DNA of 64,000 nucleotides from the NCBI RefSeq assembly GCF_003208215.1, contig NZ_QKLW01000010.1, forward strand, positions 62,001-126,000, written 5' to 3'. Origin of the DNA: Marinomonas alcarazii (GTDB lineage Bacteria > Pseudomonadota > Gammaproteobacteria > Pseudomonadales > Marinomonadaceae). The notes beneath the pieces are model-generated. The model had not been told where the DNA came from. It did not search any database and worked only from the letters and a program-made list of their open reading frames with translations. Shown piece by piece: positions 60,796-64,000 of the stretch. The translations under genes were made by a program, and so were the position numbers. The stretch's first letter is position 1, and each line of letters starts with the position of its first letter.

Positions 60796-61132
60796 TCACG
60801 CACACCTAAATTCACTTATCCAACTTATTGGAAAAGACACGATGAACGACATACGTTTGGAATTTATAACCGACAGCCAGGAGAAAATGGCTCTGTTGTT
60901 TCAAGCTTGGGATAACGAAGATTACGACACCATAAAAAATATTGGCCATTCGCTTAAATCCGCCAGTTTGAATATGGCCTTGCGAAGACTTGCCGAGCAA
61001 TTCCAACAAATAGAAAGACTAGCGGCACAGCATAATAAACAAGACATGCAAGCGATCATGGATCACTTACCTGCCTTGCATCAAGCGTCTTTAAAAGAGC
61101 TCGATGAGCTCTTTCTCAATGGCTTAAATTGA
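60788..61132 (+). CDS. Hpt (histidine phosphotransfer) domain protein
   Basis: 114 residues from ATG 60788 (MIDHAHLNSLIQLIG), overlapping the kinase gene by 8 bp. The Hpt motif NIGHSLKSASLN contains H54 as phospho-acceptor and looks intact. It is an all-helical protein that normally shuttles phosphate between a receiver and another response regulator. Its own locus has no functional receiver, so it must take part in a relay with proteins encoded elsewhere or act without phosphorylation. The 3' end overlaps msrC on the opposite strand by 9 bp. Confidence 0.87.
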   Translation: MIDHAHLNSLIQLIGKDTMNDIRLEFITDSQEKMALLFQAWDNEDYDTIKNIGHSLKSASLNMALRRLAEQFQQIERLAAQHNKQDMQAIMDHLPALHQASLKELDELFLNGLN

Positions 61133-61624
61133 CCAGTGCATATCGGTTGCAGCAATAAAGGTTGCTACAAACGACTCCAACCCGGCTTGATCCGCCGCAG
61201 AAAAGCGGCCAACTTTCGGACTGTCCATATCAAACACTGCCATTAACTTGTCATTGACCACAACCGGAATAACCACTTCACTGGCCGACGCCGCATCACA
61301 GGCAATATGACCTTCAAATGCGTGCACATCCTCGATGCGCTGCGTTTGCAAAGTGGTGGCGGCTTTACCGCAGACACCTCGAGCAAACGGAATACGCGTA
61401 CACGCAACCTTGCCCACATAAGGCCCCAGCACCAACTCTTCACCACGAGCAAAGTAAAAACCAGACCAATTCAAATCCGCCACGGTTTGCATCACAAATG
61501 CCGAAAACTGAGCCGCATTGCAAATAAAGTCGCGTTCACCGCTTAATAAAGCCGCCAATTGAGTATTTAACGCACGATAAGATTCTTCAACAGAATCAGT
61601 AGGATGGGTTTCTATGGTAAACAT
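61124..61624 (-). CDS. msrC: Free methionine-(R)-sulfoxide reductase (GAF domain)
   Basis: 166 residues from ATG 61624 (MFTIETHPTDSVEES); E. coli MsrC/YebR has about 165. A single GAF domain. Three cysteines match the catalytic set: KVACTRIPFARGVCGKAA and HIACDAAS. NWSGFYFARGEELVLGPYVG and FDMDSPKVGRFSAADQAGLE are family marks. It reduces free L-methionine-(R)-sulfoxide with thioredoxin. The gene overlaps the Hpt gene tail to tail. Confidence 0.93.
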   Translation of the reverse strand: MFTIETHPTDSVEESYRALNTQLAALLSGERDFICNAAQFSAFVMQTVADLNWSGFYFARGEELVLGPYVGKVACTRIPFARGVCGKAATTLQTQRIEDVHAFEGHIACDAASASEVVIPVVVNDKLMAVFDMDSPKVGRFSAADQAGLESFVATFIAATDMHWSI

Positions 61625-61693
61625 GAGAGGCACCAGATATAACAAAAACCTGATGATAACAAAGTTCGCTAAATAGCTCAGCGTAAAATCGGC

Positions 61694-61728
61694 CTCTTGG
61701 CGATTATCATTGCAATAAACGCCAAGAG
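61694..61728 (-). terminator. Hairpin between phoU and msrC
   Basis: 9-bp stem CTCTTGGCG with its complement, 17-nt loop, 17 bp beyond the phoU stop. On the minus strand TTTT follows after five bases. A plausible terminator for the pst-phoU operon. Confidence 0.55.
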
Positions 61729-61744
61729 ACCGTGACAGTAAGCT

Positions 61745-62458
61745 TTACTTTTTACTTACCTCTGTCGAAAGATCATTAGGATTGACATGGCGAACGTCCA
61801 CGCCTTTCACCAAGAAGATCAAATGCTGGCAAGTATGGCGTGCATGGTCGCCAATACGCTCTAACGAACGCAACACCCAAATGACGTTGATAACACGCGA
61901 AATACTGCGCGGATCTTCCATCATATACGTCACCAAGGAACGCATCGCCGTATTGTATTCTTGGTCTACAGTACGGTCTTGTTTGGCCACTTTAATCGCT
62001 GCTTCAATGTCTAAACGTGCATACGCGTCTAGTGAGTCGTGAATCATGCGCGTCACCATTTGACCAATACGATTAATCTCCACATAACCACGTGGAGACT
62101 CACCTTCATTGATCAAGTTTAGCGTTAGATTGGCAATTTTCTTCGCCTCGTCGCCCATGCGCTCAAGCTCACTTACGGCTTTGCTGATCGATAAGATCAT
62201 ACGCAAGTCAGAAGCCGCTGGCTGGCGTTTAGCTAGGATGCGGCGACATTCTTCGTCAATCAAGCCATCCAGCTGATTAACCGTAGCGTCTTGTTTTTTC
62301 ACGTCTTCCGCTAACGAGCCGTTAGCGTCTAACAAAGCTTGTACGGCATCTTGCACCTGATTTTCTACTACACCGCCCATCGTCAAAAAGTGCTGGCGAA
62401 GCAGCTCCAGCTCGTTGTTAAACTGCTGAGAAATATGATCCGTTGTTAATTCTTTCAT
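61745..62458 (-). CDS. phoU: Phosphate transport regulator PhoU
   Basis: 237 residues. Two PhoU repeats, each a three-helix bundle with the E/DxxxD metal-binding pattern: first DEECRRILAKRQPAASDLRMILSISKAVSELERMGDEA, second RTVDQEYNTAMRSLVTYMMEDPRSISRVINVIWVLRSLERIGDHA. PhoU connects Pst transport to PhoR and keeps the regulon off when phosphate is plentiful. It is the last gene of the pst operon, 14 bp after pstB. Confidence 0.96.
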   Translation of the reverse strand: MKELTTDHISQQFNNELELLRQHFLTMGGVVENQVQDAVQALLDANGSLAEDVKKQDATVNQLDGLIDEECRRILAKRQPAASDLRMILSISKAVSELERMGDEAKKIANLTLNLINEGESPRGYVEINRIGQMVTRMIHDSLDAYARLDIEAAIKVAKQDRTVDQEYNTAMRSLVTYMMEDPRSISRVINVIWVLRSLERIGDHARHTCQHLIFLVKGVDVRHVNPNDLSTEVSKK

Positions 62459-62472
62459 AATGCGTCCTCCGC

Positions 62473-63303
62473 CTAGCCGTAGCGGCCCGTGATGTAGTCT
62501 TCTGTTTGTTGTTTACTTGGGTTAGTGAACAAAGTGTTTGTATCGCCAAACTCAATCAAATCACCCATATACATAAACGCGGTGTAATCAGAAACACGCG
62601 CCGCTTGCTGCATGTTATGCGTCACAATCGCGATCGTGAACTCGTTTTTCAACTCATGGATAAGCTCTTCGATCTTCAAGGTTGAAATCGGGTCCAATGC
62701 TGACGCAGGCTCATCCAGCAACAACACTTCAGGTTTTACCGCAACGGTGCGGGCAATAACCAAACGCTGTTGCTGACCACCAGACATACCCAATGCACTT
62801 TCGTGTAGACGGTCTTTTACTTCATCCCACAAGGCAGCAGAACGCAGAGCCCACTCAACGGTTTCGTCAAGCAAACGCTTTTTATTAATACCTTGAATAC
62901 GCAAGCCGTAAGCCACGTTTTCATAAATACTTTTTGGGAATGGGTTCGGCTTTTGGAACACCATGCCAACACGACGACGCAACTCAGCAACATCAGTGCC
63001 TTTGGCGTAGATGTTCTCATCACGTAAGTTGATTTGGCCGGTAATTCGGCATCCGTCCACCAAATCATTCATGCGGTTAAAACAACGCAATAACGTTGAT
63101 TTACCACAACCAGAAGGCCCGATAAACGCAGTCACCTTTTTCTCTGGAATGATCATGTTTACGCCTTTCAGCGCTTCTTTCTCACCGTAATACAGGTGCA
63201 AATCGTTTACAGATAGGCAAACGGTTTCGTCTTCAATACGCAGCGCTTGCTGGCTACGCTGCATTGCTGAAATATCAATCGAGTGTGTTTTAACGTCGCT
63301 CAT
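62473..63303 (-). CDS. pstB: Phosphate ABC transporter, ATP-binding protein PstB
   Basis: 276 residues. Walker [11 protein letters not shown]-loop [25 protein letters not shown] (a PstB hallmark), signature [15 protein letters not shown], Walker [16 protein letters not shown] and H-loop [13 protein letters not shown]. The end ...[10 protein letters not shown] is universal in PstB. It provides energy for high-affinity phosphate uptake. It lies between pstA (20-bp gap) and phoU. Confidence 0.97.
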   Translation of the reverse strand: MSDVKTHSIDISAMQRSQQALRIEDETVCLSVNDLHLYYGEKEALKGVNMIIPEKKVTAFIGPSGCGKSTLLRCFNRMNDLVDGCRITGQINLRDENIYAKGTDVAELRRRVGMVFQKPNPFPKSIYENVAYGLRIQGINKKRLLDETVEWALRSAALWDEVKDRLHESALGMSGGQQQRLVIARTVAVKPEVLLLDEPASALDPISTLKIEELIHELKNEFTIAIVTHNMQQAARVSDYTAFMYMGDLIEFGDTNTLFTNPSKQQTEDYITGRYG

Positions 63304-63323
63304 AATAATCTCTTCTCCGCCGC

Positions 63324-64000
63324 TTACATTTCCAGCGATTTGTATTTTTCACGTAAATGATTTCGGATCGTCACTGCTGACAAGTTTAATAGCGCAATCA
63401 CAATCACAAGCAATAAGGCTGTTGCATACACCAAAGGTCGTGCGGCTTCTACGTTTGGACTTTGGAAGCCCACATCGTAAATATGGAAGCCTAAATGCAT
63501 GAATTTTTGATCTAAATGGATGTAAGGGTAATTACCATCTAATGGTAACGATGGCGCTAGTTTCACCACACCCACCAACATCAATGGTGCCACTTCACCG
63601 GCAGCACGCGCGACCGCCAAAATAACCCCAGTCATAATCGCTGGGCTGGCCATTGGCAGAACAACACGCCATAGGGTTTCAAACTTCGTTGCACCCAATG
63701 CTAAGCTGCCTTCACGCACGTTACGAGGAATACGTGACAAACCTTCTTCGGTAGCCACAATAACCACAGGTACGGTCAATAGCGCGAGCGTAATAGATGC
63801 CCACATCAAGCCGCCAGTACCAAAGGTAGGTGATGGCAAGGCTTCTGGGAAGAAAGCCTGATCGATGCCAGATCCTAGGAAGTATATAAAGAAGCCTAAA
63901 CCAAACACACCGTAAACGATGGAAGGTACGCCCGCTAAGTTGTTCACGGCAATACGAATCGTACGAGTCACCCAACCTTGCGCAGCGTATTCACGCAGAT
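63324..64000 (-). CDS. pstA: Phosphate ABC transporter, permease PstA (5'-truncated by window edge)
   Basis: The frame stays open to the last base of the window ([23 protein letters not shown]), so the gene begins outside. The visible ~225 residues hold [15 protein letters not shown], the EAA-like [40 protein letters not shown] and the terminal membrane helix. The long insert [22 protein letters not shown] before the last helix is normal for the larger gammaproteobacterial PstA. The spacing to pstB (20 bp) shows one operon. Confidence 0.95.
   Translation of the reverse strand, partial: LREYAAQGWVTRTIRIAVNNLAGVPSIVYGVFGLGFFIYFLGSGIDQAFFPEALPSPTFGTGGLMWASITLALLTVPVVIVATEEGLSRIPRNVREGSLALGATKFETLWRVVLPMASPAIMTGVILAVARAAGEVAPLMLVGVVKLAPSLPLDGNYPYIHLDQKFMHLGFHIYDVGFQSPNVEAARPLVYATALLLVIVIALLNLSAVTIRNHLREKYKSLEM

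Overview
The window looks like chromosomal DNA of a marine gammaproteobacterium, most likely an Oceanospirillales member of the Marinomonas type. This is inferred from gene order: rph, yicC, gmk, rpoZ, spoT, ridA, oxyR, recG, ubiC, ubiA, phoB, phoR ... phoU, pstB, pstA is the order known from Pseudomonas, with extra blocks inserted. There is no rRNA or tRNA gene to settle the species. I saw no CRISPR array and no intact insertion sequence.

Layout. 1-5457: end of a 5'-nucleotidase, a small exported protein, a solute-binding protein coupled to a GGDEF/EAL c-di-GMP enzyme, and rph. 5671-6537: yicC. 6538-20694: an accessory block. Its most striking property is that the last codons of yicC (QIQNIE-stop) recur three more times downstream (10162, 18497, 20674), so the block looks like three genetic islands stacked at one attachment site. 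Segment I carries an AraC/LysE exporter pair and a HipBA-like toxin-antitoxin module. Segment II carries a second HipBA-like module, a DUF4143 ATPase behind a perfect 36-bp palindrome, and an AT-rich restriction-modification locus (RHH protein, m5C methyltransferase, McrB-like, McrC-like) with a LexA-type SOS box. Segment III is a graveyard: a twice-deleted copy of the segment II cassette, a methyltransferase fragment, a frameshifted membrane protein, and one intact-looking small gene with its own SOS box. No integrase is visible.

20789-32359: a transport and efflux block. It holds a lipoprotein amidohydrolase, a phnDCEE phosphonate-type ABC operon behind a Pho box, a bacterial voltage-gated sodium channel, an entericidin-like lipoprotein, and three exporter genes (SugE/Gdx, LysE-type, NimT-type), each beside its own regulator. 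In Pseudomonas yicC and gmk are neighbours; here they are 26 kb apart.

32830-40387: core genes gmk, rpoZ, spoT, ridA, an NAD-binding epimerase-like gene, oxyR, recG. 40427-45675: an Lrp/AsnC regulator and the aapJQMP amino-acid ABC operon. 45774-50598: an HDOD protein, ubiC, ubiA and phoBR. 50725-52349: a response regulator translationally coupled to cysZ. 52668-58286: oppABCDF. 58456-61132: a sensory locus whose kinase lacks the phospho-accepting histidine but is followed by an intact Hpt protein. 61124-64000: free-methionine sulfoxide reductase, then phoU, pstB and the start-truncated pstA on the minus strand. PhoBR, phoU-pst and the Pho-box-preceded phn operon together form a phosphate-scavenging network within this window.
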